Source: Brumicola pallidula DSM 14239 = ACAM 615 (GTDB lineage: Bacteria; Pseudomonadota; Gammaproteobacteria; Enterobacterales; Alteromonadaceae). From it: a stretch of DNA of 64,000 bases. The notes beneath the pieces are model-generated. The model was not told where the DNA came from, made no database searches, and saw only the letters and a program-made list of their open reading frames with translations. Location: NCBI RefSeq assembly GCF_000428905.1, contig NZ_AUAV01000012.1:124001-188000 (forward strand), read 5' to 3'. Below are positions 8,519-17,923 of this stretch, in pieces. How positions within the stretch are numbered: the first letter of the stretch is position 1; every line of letters starts with the position of its first letter. The position numbers and the translations under genes were made by a program.

Positions 8519-9847
8519 ATGACATTACTGCTTGAGCGTTTATTTAAATTGACTGAAAAAGGGTCTAGCTTTAAAAAAGAGTTGGTTGCTGGACTAACTA
8601 CTTTTGCTGCCATGTCTTATGTATTGGTAGTTAATCCTAGTATCTTGTCTGCCAGTGGCATGCCTATTGAAGGCTTAATTACGGTTACCGCGCTGGCTGC
8701 CTGCATTGGCACATTAATGATGGCCGCAATGACTAACTACCCTATTGCAATGGCACCGGGGATGGGACTAAACGCATTTTTCGCATTTACCATTTGCTTA
8801 ACCCGAGAGATCCCATGGGAAGCCGGTTTAGGAATTGTATTTTGGAACGGTATTTTATTTTTAATACTCTCGCTATTGGGGGTAAGGAAAAAGATAGCAG
8901 AGGCCATACCTAATGCACTTAAAATAGGAGTTCAATGCGGTATCGGCTTGTTCATTGCCTTTATTGGATTGAAAAATGCAGGATTAGTGGTGGATAACCC
9001 AGCCACTTTTGTTGCATTAGGTAATTTATCTGATCCTGCAACTATGCTGGCACTATTAGGCATTGTTTTTACCATTATATTGGTAGCTAAAAAAGTCACC
9101 GGTGCAATTCTAATCAGCGTGATTACACTTACAATTATTGGCTGTTTTGTGCCAGCGGGAGAGGGCACGCTAACCGCTTCGCCTGATGGCTTTATAGGTA
9201 TGCCAGATAGTATCAGTAGCACCTTTTTTGCGATGGATATAATGTATCCTATTACCCATTTTTCGCAAACATGGGACCTTATTTTTGCGTTACTTTTTGT
9301 AAATATGTTCGACACTATAGGGACACTTATTGGTGTCTCTAGAAAAGCAAAGCTACTTGATGAAAATGGTGTGCTGCCAAAAATGGGTAGCGCTATGACT
9401 GCCGATGCTGGCGCTAGTGTCATCGGTGCAGCATTGGGTACTTCTCCAGTAACTTCATATGTAGAATCGGCAGCAGGTGTATCTGCAGGTGGTCGCACTG
9501 GGCTGACGTCTGTAGTCGTCGCATTATGTTTTGTATTGGCCTTATTTTTTACACCGATTATGAAAGTTATTCCGTTAATGGCGACAACACCAGCACTGAT
9601 GATGGTTGGTATTTTCATGATGGAGTCGTTTCGCCAGTTAGACTTTGATGATATGCCCTCCCTCGCGACCGCGACTATATCCATGATTGCGATGCCGCTA
9701 ACCTTCAGCATCAGTGAAGGGATTGCATTGGGATTTATTACGTATGTAGGTATAAAAATGGGTACGTCAAAATTCAAAGAGGTGTCGGTAATTACCTATG
9801 TATTAGCTGCTGTATTTTTATTACGTTATCTATTTGATTTAAAGTAG
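8519..9847 (+). CDS. AzgA/PbuG-type purine permease (NCS2 family)
   Basis: A 442-residue NCS2-superfamily permease of the AzgA/PbuG/YgfQ branch. Diagnostic segments are NYPIAMAPGMGLNAFFAFT near residue 75, the GTLIGVSRKAKL segment near 270 and SPVTSYVESAAGVSAGGRTG near 305, with about 12-14 hydrophobic spans. Relatives import guanine, hypoxanthine or adenine with protons. It follows the deaminase by 37 bases and would supply its purine substrate. It faces the RpiR gene with only 17 bases between the stop codons, so any terminator must overlap the coding ends. Confidence 0.88.
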   Translation: MTLLLERLFKLTEKGSSFKKELVAGLTTFAAMSYVLVVNPSILSASGMPIEGLITVTALAACIGTLMMAAMTNYPIAMAPGMGLNAFFAFTICLTREIPWEAGLGIVFWNGILFLILSLLGVRKKIAEAIPNALKIGVQCGIGLFIAFIGLKNAGLVVDNPATFVALGNLSDPATMLALLGIVFTIILVAKKVTGAILISVITLTIIGCFVPAGEGTLTASPDGFIGMPDSISSTFFAMDIMYPITHFSQTWDLIFALLFVNMFDTIGTLIGVSRKAKLLDENGVLPKMGSAMTADAGASVIGAALGTSPVTSYVESAAGVSAGGRTGLTSVVVALCFVLALFFTPIMKVIPLMATTPALMMVGIFMMESFRQLDFDDMPSLATATISMIAMPLTFSISEGIALGFITYVGIKMGTSKFKEVSVITYVLAAVFLLRYLFDLK

Positions 9848-9864
9848 GAATTTAGAAGGTTTTG

Positions 9865-10689
9865 TTAAAGCTCCGATAATTCATCAAGCTGTTGGTACAT
9901 TTTAGAAATAGCGGTTGTGCGAACTTGTCCTTTGTTCGCAAGCCGTTTATATGTTTCATTGCAAATTATTGAGACCATACTCATCGGCGCTGCATAGCTA
10001 TCAAACGCATTTTCTTGACCCAAATGACATACCAATAAATGATTTACTTGCTTATTAAATACTTGGCCAGTTGGGTCGGTTATCAAAATAACAGGTTGTT
10101 TTGAAACACTGTCGACCAATTTATCAAAGTTCTTTGGACGTCTCCTAAAGCCAATGAGTATGATGACCTCATCTTTATCTAGGCTTACCAGTTCCTCGGC
10201 AAGGGTTTGTCCTGGCTGCGGTAAAATACGCACTGAGCTTCTTATTTGCATCAATTGTTGTCTTAAATGCAACGCTATAGGGTAGCTGTTACGGTATCCA
10301 ATAATACTTATTTTGTTATCGTTGGAGAGTAAATTGACGATATCTTTTAGTTGCGAAGCGTCAACGCCATTGAGTGTTTGTGTAATATTCGCGATTTCAT
10401 TATTGAGTTGGTTTTGACTATGCAAATTTGTATTCGCCACAGGAAATCCACCAACACGACGCGCTACAAGCTGAGCTTTTGCTTGTTGATGCGATTCATA
10501 ACCTATTTGTCGAAAGAAACGACTAACGGTAGCTTTGGAAGTTTGTGTAACGTTAGCAATGCCACTAACCGACATACTAATAATAGCCAATGGGTTTTGC
10601 TGTATGTAATTGGCAATTATTCTGGCATTCGGAGACAACTCAGAATACGACTGCACAATGGCCTCTTCAATATTTGGCTCTTTACTCAA
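9865..10689 (-). CDS. MurR/RpiR family transcriptional regulator
   Basis: A 274-residue regulator with an N-terminal RpiR helix-turn-helix (about residues 1-80; the segment NVTQTSKATVSRFFRQIGY is the recognition region) and a C-terminal SIS domain (about 110-250) that binds a small phosphorylated or sugar-like effector. It is convergent with the purine permease gene and is the only regulator in the purine island, so it probably controls the divergent operons, most likely through the palindrome at 5372-5389. The effector is unknown; in this context it would be a purine or ureide intermediate. Family is certain, target is inferred. Confidence 0.88.
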   Translation of the reverse strand: MSKEPNIEEAIVQSYSELSPNARIIANYIQQNPLAIISMSVSGIANVTQTSKATVSRFFRQIGYESHQQAKAQLVARRVGGFPVANTNLHSQNQLNNEIANITQTLNGVDASQLKDIVNLLSNDNKISIIGYRNSYPIALHLRQQLMQIRSSVRILPQPGQTLAEELVSLDKDEVIILIGFRRRPKNFDKLVDSVSKQPVILITDPTGQVFNKQVNHLLVCHLGQENAFDSYAAPMSMVSIICNETYKRLANKGQVRTTAISKMYQQLDELSEL

Positions 10690-10849
10690 AACATATTCCC
10701 CAACCGCATCAATACCGCTAGTGTAAGGATTAATCAGTTTCTTTGCATCAAATTAAATTCAAGTTACGAGCTTTGTTAACTGCATTAATTCGTTTATCTG
10801 GCGCGGCGATTTCTGTTGCCGTCATGTTCTCTATGAATCGAGGCGTTGT

Positions 10850-11032
10850 ATGAATATTTCTACTATAGCAGCCATTGCAGCCCTTGGTGTGATAGCTTCA
10901 TTGTTGTTTTTTGGCTATTAAATTCGTCGAAATATGGAACAAAGTCGTTTGAAGAATTTTGAAGCAATGCTCGATCGATTAACCACTCTTCACAGCACTC
11001 TTATGGACGCGACTAATTCAGACGTTTACTAA
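10850..11032 (+). pseudogene. Small membrane protein gene interrupted by an in-frame TAA
   Basis: From ATG 10850 a 23-residue hydrophobic peptide ends at TAA 10919-10921. The same frame then stays open for 36 more codons, rich in charged and helical residues (RLKNFEAMLDRL), to TAA 11030. Together this looks like a 60-codon protein with one transmembrane helix and a cytoplasmic coiled tail, broken by one nonsense codon. Two separate tiny ORFs (second ATG at 10934) are the alternative. Function is not recognisable. It directly precedes a 5'-truncated phosphatase gene, so this whole stretch appears to be decaying. Confidence 0.4.
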
Positions 11033-11057
11033 ACGTGTCCAAAGCGCACCTCAGTGA

Positions 11058-11558
11058 CCATTCCATGAGTTATTTGGTCAAAACAGTGTCCTAGGCAAAT
11101 GGCTGCGTAGTAAAAATGTGTTGGTTAAAATCAATGATAGTTTGTTTGTACATGGCGGATTTCACCCTGAACTTGTGAATGAAAAAATCAGCCTGCTGAT
11201 GATCAATAATATCTTTAAAGAACATCTAATTGAGACTCAACTAGAGGCACCAAGACTTGGCATGGCCAAATTTTTGCACACAATCAATGGTCCAATTTGG
11301 TATCGAGGCTATTTTAATGAAATCAAAGCAACTTCATCTGAAATAGACCGCTTACTCGCTCACTTTGATGTGGCAAGAATTGTTGTTGGACACACGTCGC
11401 AAGAACTGGTGATATCGCGCTATCAAGGCAAAGTTATTGGCATCGATACAAGTATAAAACGCGGCCACAATGGTGAAGTATTGTTTCTAAACGGCGATAG
11501 AAAGTGGCGAGGGAGTTTACAAGGTGATGTTCTGCCTTTGCTAATTAATGGCGGCTAA
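11058..11558 (+). pseudogene. 5'-truncated calcineurin-like metallophosphoesterase (C-terminal remnant)
   Basis: The open frame runs from just after TGA 11055-11057 and encodes the C-terminal part of a bacterial Shewanella-like phosphatase. LGKWLRSKNVLVKI leads to the metal-binding FVHGGFHPEL, then VVGHTSQE, both characteristic of that family. The N-terminal half with the GDxHG, GDxxDRG and GNHE metal motifs is absent upstream in any frame I examined. A GTG at 11118 could start a 146-residue peptide, but it would lack half the active site. I read it as a remnant, not a functional enzyme. Confidence 0.65.
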
Positions 11559-11846
11559 TTATTCTGCGTCGCCATTAATAATATTATAGACTATCTAAAG
11601 CGGTCTCTTAATTTTTATTACTACTTCTCACATCAGGCCTTAGTAAAATTTATTCCTCAATCAAATCCTACTGCCATCTATTACAAAGTCATAGTGGAAA
11701 ATTCAGTGCCTGTTGTATACATCAGAATTGTGTTTTATTGTTCTTGCAAATCAGCAGCATTTAATTGATAAGAGTATGTCTGATTTGGGTAAGGTCACTT
11801 GCTACATGCATTAAAGCGCCAACGAACTAGAGGAGTCTATAAAAAA

Positions 11847-12764
11847 ATGCCGGATAACATAAAGCACCAAGTTGCGCACCAAGTCAGCGCTAATGGCTTG
11901 CAAATTACCTATGATAGTTTTGGTGATCCTAGCCATCCGGTCGTTATGTTAATTATGGGACTGGGCACCCAGATGATCCACTGGAGCGAGCAGTTCTGTC
12001 AATTATTAGCCAGTAATAAGTTGAGGGTCATTCGTTTTGACAATCGTGATATTGGCAAAAGCACTTGGCTGACTGACTACCCTGTGCCAAGCACGTGGGA
12101 TTTTATTAGCAACAGTTTGTTTAGTAAAAAAGTAAACGCGCCTTACCTACTTGATGATATGGCTGATGATACCTTAGCTCTGATGGATTCGTTGAATATA
12201 CATAAAGCCCATATTGTAGGTGCCTCAATGGGCGGTATGATAGCCCAATGTATGGCTTTGAAATCGCCTAATAGAGTAAGTAGTCTCACCTCTATTATGT
12301 CTACTACTGGCAATCGTTCTTTGCCAAAAGCAAAAATAAGAGTGATGGCAAAGTTGCTTAAACCGCTAGCTACAGAAATTGAGCCGCACGTGGCCCAAAG
12401 TTTGGGTGTGTGGCGTATGTTGCATGGTGAATATTTCCCTTTTGACCGAGAAAGTGTTGAAAAAGTGATACGTTATTCAGTGCAAAGGGGGGTTAATCCT
12501 GCTGGTGTTGCCCGCCAGTTAAGCGCAATAATTGATTCACCGGATCGCACTCTGGGTTTGCAGAAATTACAAATACCCAGTTTAATTATTCACGGTGATA
12601 TTGATCCCCTAGTGCCTGTGGAGTGCGGCATTGCCACTGCAGCAGCAATTCCTGGTGCCACTTTAAAAATCTTGGAAGGAATGGGACATACCTTACCGGT
12701 TCAACTATATCCACAAATTGTTGAGGACATAGTCGAGTTAAGCAATTACGCGGAGAATAACTAA
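11847..12764 (+). CDS. Alpha/beta-hydrolase fold protein
   Basis: About 305 residues from ATG 11847, chosen over an earlier in-frame ATG at 11799 because AGGAG (11831-11835) precedes it and the homologous region begins there. The fold is clear: oxyanion region MGLGTQMIHW, RFDNRDIGKS, the nucleophile elbow GASMGGM, acid in IHGDIDPLVP and a C-terminal MGHT histidine. This resembles the aclacinomycin-methylesterase-like/proline-iminopeptidase-like family; many members are esterases of unknown substrate. No signal peptide is present, so it is cytosolic. It converges on the CapA-like gene and shows no operon partner. Confidence 0.8.
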   Translation: MPDNIKHQVAHQVSANGLQITYDSFGDPSHPVVMLIMGLGTQMIHWSEQFCQLLASNKLRVIRFDNRDIGKSTWLTDYPVPSTWDFISNSLFSKKVNAPYLLDDMADDTLALMDSLNIHKAHIVGASMGGMIAQCMALKSPNRVSSLTSIMSTTGNRSLPKAKIRVMAKLLKPLATEIEPHVAQSLGVWRMLHGEYFPFDRESVEKVIRYSVQRGVNPAGVARQLSAIIDSPDRTLGLQKLQIPSLIIHGDIDPLVPVECGIATAAAIPGATLKILEGMGHTLPVQLYPQIVEDIVELSNYAENN

Positions 12765-12871
12765 GCAATGATTTATAAATAAAATTAGCGTCAGGACCTG
12801 CAAGTGTTATGGACGCAACGATATAATGCATGGTAAGCCAACGTTTGAATAATCAGCCGGATTAAGCTGAG

Positions 12872-13891
12872 TTAGCCCAAGTCTAACAATCCACGTCCAT
12901 TCTCAATACGCAAGTTTACGCCGAGTTCAGCGCTCTTTTTTTGCATACGCGTGAGTATGCGGTGCGCTTGCTCCTCGTTGGCAAGCTTTGGTCGCCCGCG
13001 TGTTGGCCATTGCCGAGCAGGGTCGTCTCCGACTTCATTTATTACAACTGGCACTATTTCTAAATGACGCACCTGCCCTGCGACAAAGTCGACGTGCACA
13101 ATAGCCGATTCCCAAACCTCGGGAACGTAGTAGCCAATATCTGTATGGGAATGGAACACCAGGCTGCCTAAACCGTGCAATATTGGTCTGTTGTTCTGCA
13201 GTTCGATGCCGTGTAATAAGGGCGCTCCGTGGCTGACGAAAATATCTGCGCCGGCCTCAATGCATTGCCTTGCAAACTCTCGAGCCCACGGTTTGGTTAT
13301 TGCCATATCCTCACCCCATTCGTGATTATGCAAGTACACGATAACTATTTTAGCGTTAACTCTTGCAGCCTTAATCGCTGTAATATTGCGCTCCAAGTCC
13401 TTTGGGTTAGGCTGAAGATCTGCTCCTAATACCACCTCATTCACTCCAGGGCGAGTCTTTGTCGCCGCTGCTCCGTCACGTATTTTCCCCATGGCCATTG
13501 CGATAAGGGCTGTCTTCACTGGAGTTTCTAAGTAACCAGCCGCACTGGCCTGAGCCATATTATTGCCTGTGCCGGCATAAGCAAATCCTGACCGATCCAC
13601 GGCATCGCGTGTGGCAATAATCCCAGAAGTGCCTAAATCCCACGCGTGATTATTACTAAGCGACAACAGGTTGAAGCCCATTTCGTGAAGACATTCCAAT
13701 GTGGTCTCGGAGCCAGTATGAAAAAATTCGGTATCTCGCGTGGGAACACCTGACGCAGAGGTCTTTATCGCCACCTCAAGATTGGTGAAAACCACATCAC
13801 CTCGCCGCAGTTCAGCGATCACATCCAAAAGACCATCGTAAGGTGCTTCGCACACGGGGTATTTCATCAGAGCTTGACCCGCGAGCGTCAC
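12872..13891 (-). CDS. CapA/PgsA-like (poly-gamma-glutamate synthesis) metallophosphatase-fold protein, 5' end probably frameshifted
   Basis: A 339-residue CapA-family protein (metallophosphoesterase fold). NLEVAI, LLSLSNNHAWDLG, YAGTG and YLHNHEWGEDM, then ADIFVSHGAPLLHG, carry the usual metal-site residues; the first motif reads AGQALM instead of the more usual GD-ML. The nominal start is GTG 13891-13889, but the same frame stays open 41 codons upstream and encodes a hydrophobic signal-like stretch (LLAAPALSILVPSFA) with no ATG. A short ORF from ATG 14018 in the neighbouring frame encodes MSFIIRLFPRRR then stops. Together these look like a twin-arginine signal peptide split by a frameshift. 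The protein may therefore be unexported or non-functional. Confidence 0.7.
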   Translation of the reverse strand: MTLAGQALMKYPVCEAPYDGLLDVIAELRRGDVVFTNLEVAIKTSASGVPTRDTEFFHTGSETTLECLHEMGFNLLSLSNNHAWDLGTSGIIATRDAVDRSGFAYAGTGNNMAQASAAGYLETPVKTALIAMAMGKIRDGAAATKTRPGVNEVVLGADLQPNPKDLERNITAIKAARVNAKIVIVYLHNHEWGEDMAITKPWAREFARQCIEAGADIFVSHGAPLLHGIELQNNRPILHGLGSLVFHSHTDIGYYVPEVWESAIVHVDFVAGQVRHLEIVPVVINEVGDDPARQWPTRGRPKLANEEQAHRILTRMQKKSAELGVNLRIENGRGLLDLG

Positions 13892-14018
13892 CCGAACACG
13901 AGACCCTGAGCCCGTTGCGAATGACGGTACCAGTATACTCAGTGCTGGCGCTGCAAGCAGGTAGCAGGTAGCGTAATAGTTATCGACGTCTTGGAAATAA
14001 CCGAATGATAAAACTCAT
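13892..14018 (-). pseudogene. Split Tat-like signal peptide region of the CapA-like gene
   Basis: ATG 14018 starts MSFIIRLFPRRR with TAA at 13982-13980. The adjacent frame is open from 14014 to the CapA-like frame and encodes a hydrophobic, Ala-rich stretch ending in SFATGSGSRVRV. An Arg-rich n-region in one frame and an h/c-region in the other suggest one indel. This is a reading of short sequences and could be coincidence. Confidence 0.4.
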
Positions 14019-14096
14019 TGGGTACTTGAGAAAAATAAAATAAAGAGTAAGCCTGATCTTGTCAACAATTCGTTATACTACAGACAGGAATAGCGT

Positions 14097-15023
14097 TTAC
14101 TCTGCACCCGTAAAACTACGTAAACAATGCTTGAAAAAAGCGGTCGTTAAGCGATTCATCGGTGCGTGCGCTGAAGTGATAAATCCATATTCATAGGTTA
14201 ATGCTGGGACTAACGGTATCAACACTAAATCATCCGCCGCATACTGCCCAGCAAGCATTTCATTAACAATGGCGATACCCAGGTTACGTTTTGCAAAACT
14301 ACACGCAATTGCGACGGTGTGGGTTTCTAATTTAATTTGCATACTGATATTCGCTTGGCCAAATAAACTGTCTATTTGCGTTCTGGAGTAGCGTCCCTTA
14401 CCCAGTAAAATGAGTGGTTCATTGCGTAAGTCGTGAACACTGATCTGATGTTGACTGGCTAGTGGATGTTTAGGAGATAACGCACATACCGTTATTCCGC
14501 TTAACACCGGTTCAACTAATAAACCGGGATGGTTTTCGGGTAATTGAATAAACCCGCAGTCTACACTTCTATGAGCCACGAGCTCTCTGGCTGCCGCCGG
14601 AGTTTGAGTATCCAATGATATTTTAACTTTGGGATGAAGTCTCAAAAAATCGGTCACTACGTCGGCTAGCGGCCCCGCAATAAATGAATTTGGTGCAACA
14701 ATTTTTAACCAACCCAAATCTGAATTAAAGATATTTTTGGCTAAAAGCGCAATCCGCTCAGCCCCTTGCAGTGTTAATTCGACCTCTTTGTATAATGCTA
14801 ATGCCTCTTCGGTCGGAAATAAACGCCCTTTTTCTCTATAAAAAAGGGCAAAACCAACATGTTCTTCAAAAGAGGCGAGTAAACGACTTACGCCGGGTTG
14901 AGTGATACCCAAACTTTTTGCGGCGGCTGTCGCAGAATCCGTTTCTATGATAGCCCGAAAAGCTTCGAGGCTCTTCAGACTTAGGGTATTTAATGGGCTT
15001 TTCATGGCATTCTCAATACTCAA
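14097..15023 (-). CDS. LysR family transcriptional regulator
   Basis: A 308-residue LysR-type regulator. The winged helix-turn-helix occupies about residues 10-70 (LEAFRAIIETDSATAAAKSLGITQPGVSRLLA), and the periplasmic-binding-fold effector domain spans about 95-300. It is divergent from the TonB receptor operon with 121 bases between, the standard LysR arrangement, so it probably activates or represses the receptor, deformylase and carrier genes. The effector may be an N-acyl amino acid or its product. An in-frame Met at position 7 is an alternative start. Confidence 0.88.
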   Translation of the reverse strand: MSIENAMKSPLNTLSLKSLEAFRAIIETDSATAAAKSLGITQPGVSRLLASFEEHVGFALFYREKGRLFPTEEALALYKEVELTLQGAERIALLAKNIFNSDLGWLKIVAPNSFIAGPLADVVTDFLRLHPKVKISLDTQTPAAARELVAHRSVDCGFIQLPENHPGLLVEPVLSGITVCALSPKHPLASQHQISVHDLRNEPLILLGKGRYSRTQIDSLFGQANISMQIKLETHTVAIACSFAKRNLGIAIVNEMLAGQYAADDLVLIPLVPALTYEYGFITSAHAPMNRLTTAFFKHCLRSFTGAE

Positions 15024-15060
15024 ATCAATAACAATATGTTATAAGGTAATGTCTAAAAGT

Positions 15061-15077
15061 CATGATATTGCATGATA
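15061..15077. promoter_or_regulatory. Direct repeat CATGATA-N3-CATGATA in LysR/receptor promoter
   Basis: CATGATA at 15061-15067 and 15071-15077 are spaced one helical turn (10 bp) apart, in the middle of the 121-base divergent promoter region. LysR proteins often bind repeated half-sites there, so this is a candidate regulator site. No T-N11-A palindrome was clearer. Confidence 0.4.
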
Positions 15078-15144
15078 ATAAATAGTTTGTAAACTCCTAC
15101 CCAACAAGTTCGTAAACCCACTTTCACAATTTGGAGTCCGGCGC

Positions 15145-17871
15145 ATGCCAAGCTTTCGTAAAACCTTACTTTCCCTTTCTATTACTTTTGCATGCTGCGG
15201 TATGACGACAGTCGTTCTGGCGCAACAAAGTGAAATAGTTAATGAACAAACTGCAGACAAGCTAGAAGTTATTGCAATTACCGGCTCAAGGATCAAGAGG
15301 CAAGGCGACACACCAAGTCCAGTGCAGGAACTCAACCTTGAAGCGCTAAACCAAACTGGCGCTGTCAGTCTGGGTGATGTACTTCAAGAACTTCCTTCGG
15401 TTGGCGCGAGTCTCAATGGTAATGGTTCTGGCGGCACTAGTCACGGTACTAGCAGCTTAAATTTGCGTAACTTGGGTAACAATAGGTCATTGGTGTTGGT
15501 CAATGGACAGAGATGGGTAAATGGTGCAGGCACAAGAGGTTTTCGTGACTTTGTCGACTTAAACACCATTCCCCAGGTCATTGTAAAGCGTGTAGAGGTA
15601 TTGCAAGACGGTGCAACCGCGATATATGGCGCTGACGCGATAGCTGGTGTGGTAAATATATACACACATAGTGATTATGTAGGGGCAAGTGCTAAAGCAT
15701 ATTATGGTCAAAGCAGCGAAGGCGATAGAGATACGGTTAATATTGACGTATTAATGGGGCGTGATTTTGGTGAAAGTAACCTGATGTTCGCCGCAAGCTT
15801 TACCGATCAAAAGTCTATTTTCACCCAAGATCGTGATATCACAGCCGTTCCTTTAAATGGATTATCAACAGGTACGCCCGAGGGCCTTTTTCGTGAAAGT
15901 AGCCTTAATTCAGTGTTGGGTTTTACTATTCCCAGCGGCGGTATTACCCGTGACCCAAACAGCGATGGTTCAAATCTAGCTAGCTGGCGTGGAGTTACCG
16001 GTGATGATAAATACAATCGATATGATAACAACTATGTAGTGGGCCCTAACAAACGTGCTGCACTCTATTTTCAAGCATTCGTGCCAATGGAAATTGCAAA
16101 TCTGCGTATAGAAGCATTGTATAATCGTCGTCAGTCAGACCAGCAGTTTTCGCCTGCATTATCACCTATAAGAGGAAGTCGAGGTTTTTCCATTGCTAAC
16201 GATCCTCGCGTTAACCCATTCGGTGTAGAGTTTAGTGGCAGTGATTTTCGACACACCTCTTTTATGGTAGAAAATGGTTATCGCATAAATGAACAGACAG
16301 TCGAGACCGTGCGCTTGGGGATTGGCTTTGATGGAGAGGTTGACTTAGGCACAGATTGGGCTTGGGATAGCTTTTTATCATGGGCTAAAAATTCAGGTGA
16401 ATTTACCTCTAACAATCAATTGAATTTAGACAAACTGGCTTTGGGCTTGCAAGCTTGTAATACCTCAGGGATGACTGCCGATGTTACCGATTTAGCCAAC
16501 GGCTGTGTTCCGGTTAACCTGTTTAATCCCCTTAGTGATGGGATGGTTGATTACATTAATTTCACGGGTGAAGATAAAAATGAAGCTAGCCAAATCAACT
16601 TTACCTTAAACTTCACGGGCACTTTGCTAGCGTTGTCGGCAGGTGACTTAGGCATAGCGGCGGGCATTGAATACCGCAAAGAGAAAGGTAAAGACACGCC
16701 CGATAACTTTATTAATTCTGAGCCAAGCCTGAATAGCTATCGACCAACTAGCTCATCACCGCGTATAGGAACTGACGGTGAGTACGACCTAAAAGAAGCC
16801 TACGTAGAATTGAACATTCCATTAATCAAGGACGCGTCTTTTGCTGACCTGCTTGAAGTAAGTTTGGCAACACGCTTCTCAGACTACAGTACCTTTGGTA
16901 GCACAACCAATAGTAAAGCGGGCATATTATATTCTCCAACCAAAGGACTTTCATTTCGAGCGACGTGGGCTGAAGGTTTTAGAGCTCCCTCTATTTTAGA
17001 ATTATTCGAAGGCGAGCGCGTCAGCTCTGCTCCGGTATTAGACCCATGCTCTGGCAACACCAGCTTACTCGGTTGTATCGGCGTTCCAAGCGACTATGTG
17101 CAGGGCGAAACTAACGTTCAATTGACCACTGGCGGTAATGGATTATTGAAACCTGAAACATCCGAAAATGTTTCTTATGGTGTGGTTCTCTTCCCAACTT
17201 TTATGGACAATTTTAGCCTGACGCTGGATTGGTATGATATTGAAATTGATAACACAATTAGTCTTTTTGGACCCCAAGATGTGCTTAACCTTTGTGCCAG
17301 CCAAAGCAAAAATTGTGAGGTAATTAATCGTGCTAATAACGGTGAAATTGTAAATATAATTGATGGTCCTGTGAATCTAAATAGCACGCGCGTCAAGGGC
17401 ATGGATGTTTTTATGCGCTATGCCATTGCCTCTGATAATGGTGATTGGAATTTCACTCTCAATCTTTCTAAGTTAAATGAATTTGAAGAGAGCGCTACCC
17501 TATCGGACGGCACTGTTCGTGTTGAAAATAAGGTAGGCAACGCTTATTTACGTGAAGCTTTCCCTGAGTGGCGTGGAAGCTTTACTAGCAATTATAAGAT
17601 AGCTGCATGGTCATTAAATTATAATCTGCGCCACATAGGCGATACCAATGAAATGGTGGAGGAAAAGCCAAGACACATAGGGAGTGTGCTTTATCATAAT
17701 GCATATATCAATTATGCCTTTGATGATGCGATAAGTATAAAATTAGGTGTGAATAACATTGGAGACAAGCAGCCGCCAAGTTCGCTTACCAATCCTAATA
17801 TTAACTATGATCAGAATACCTACAACCCAATTGGACGCTTCACATATATTCAGTTGAGCTACCAATTTTGA
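15145..17871 (+). CDS. TonB-dependent outer-membrane receptor
   Basis: A 908-residue receptor. Residues 1-26 form a signal peptide ending near VLAQQ. The TonB box/plug follows (EVIAITGSRIKR, about 42-53; plug with LVLVNGQRW near 115 and VEVLQDGATAIYGADAIAGVVNI near 150). The C-terminal barrel includes RATWAEGFRAPSILELFEGE near 618 and ends in aromatic YQF, typical of outer-membrane barrels. The IKR-plug type is common in marine gammaproteobacteria and takes up peptides, amino-acid derivatives or oligosaccharides. It is followed within 52 bases by an N-formylglutamate-amidohydrolase-family gene, so an N-acylated amino-acid or peptide substrate is the best guess. Substrate is not deducible from sequence alone. 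Confidence 0.9.
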   Translation: MPSFRKTLLSLSITFACCGMTTVVLAQQSEIVNEQTADKLEVIAITGSRIKRQGDTPSPVQELNLEALNQTGAVSLGDVLQELPSVGASLNGNGSGGTSHGTSSLNLRNLGNNRSLVLVNGQRWVNGAGTRGFRDFVDLNTIPQVIVKRVEVLQDGATAIYGADAIAGVVNIYTHSDYVGASAKAYYGQSSEGDRDTVNIDVLMGRDFGESNLMFAASFTDQKSIFTQDRDITAVPLNGLSTGTPEGLFRESSLNSVLGFTIPSGGITRDPNSDGSNLASWRGVTGDDKYNRYDNNYVVGPNKRAALYFQAFVPMEIANLRIEALYNRRQSDQQFSPALSPIRGSRGFSIANDPRVNPFGVEFSGSDFRHTSFMVENGYRINEQTVETVRLGIGFDGEVDLGTDWAWDSFLSWAKNSGEFTSNNQLNLDKLALGLQACNTSGMTADVTDLANGCVPVNLFNPLSDGMVDYINFTGEDKNEASQINFTLNFTGTLLALSAGDLGIAAGIEYRKEKGKDTPDNFINSEPSLNSYRPTSSSPRIGTDGEYDLKEAYVELNIPLIKDASFADLLEVSLATRFSDYSTFGSTTNSKAGILYSPTKGLSFRATWAEGFRAPSILELFEGERVSSAPVLDPCSGNTSLLGCIGVPSDYVQGETNVQLTTGGNGLLKPETSENVSYGVVLFPTFMDNFSLTLDWYDIEIDNTISLFGPQDVLNLCASQSKNCEVINRANNGEIVNIIDGPVNLNSTRVKGMDVFMRYAIASDNGDWNFTLNLSKLNEFEESATLSDGTVRVENKVGNAYLREAFPEWRGSFTSNYKIAAWSLNYNLRHIGDTNEMVEEKPRHIGSVLYHNAYINYAFDDAISIKLGVNNIGDKQPPSSLTNPNINYDQNTYNPIGRFTYIQLSYQF

Positions 17872-17923
17872 TCTCCCTATTAGTCCTCGCAAGAGGCACT
17901 TTGTTTGAGGTATCTAATTATTT

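Noticed and set aside
8932-9777. 281-residue minus-strand open frame
   Set aside because: It lies entirely inside the AzgA-type permease gene and has the composition of an antisense shadow of a membrane protein.
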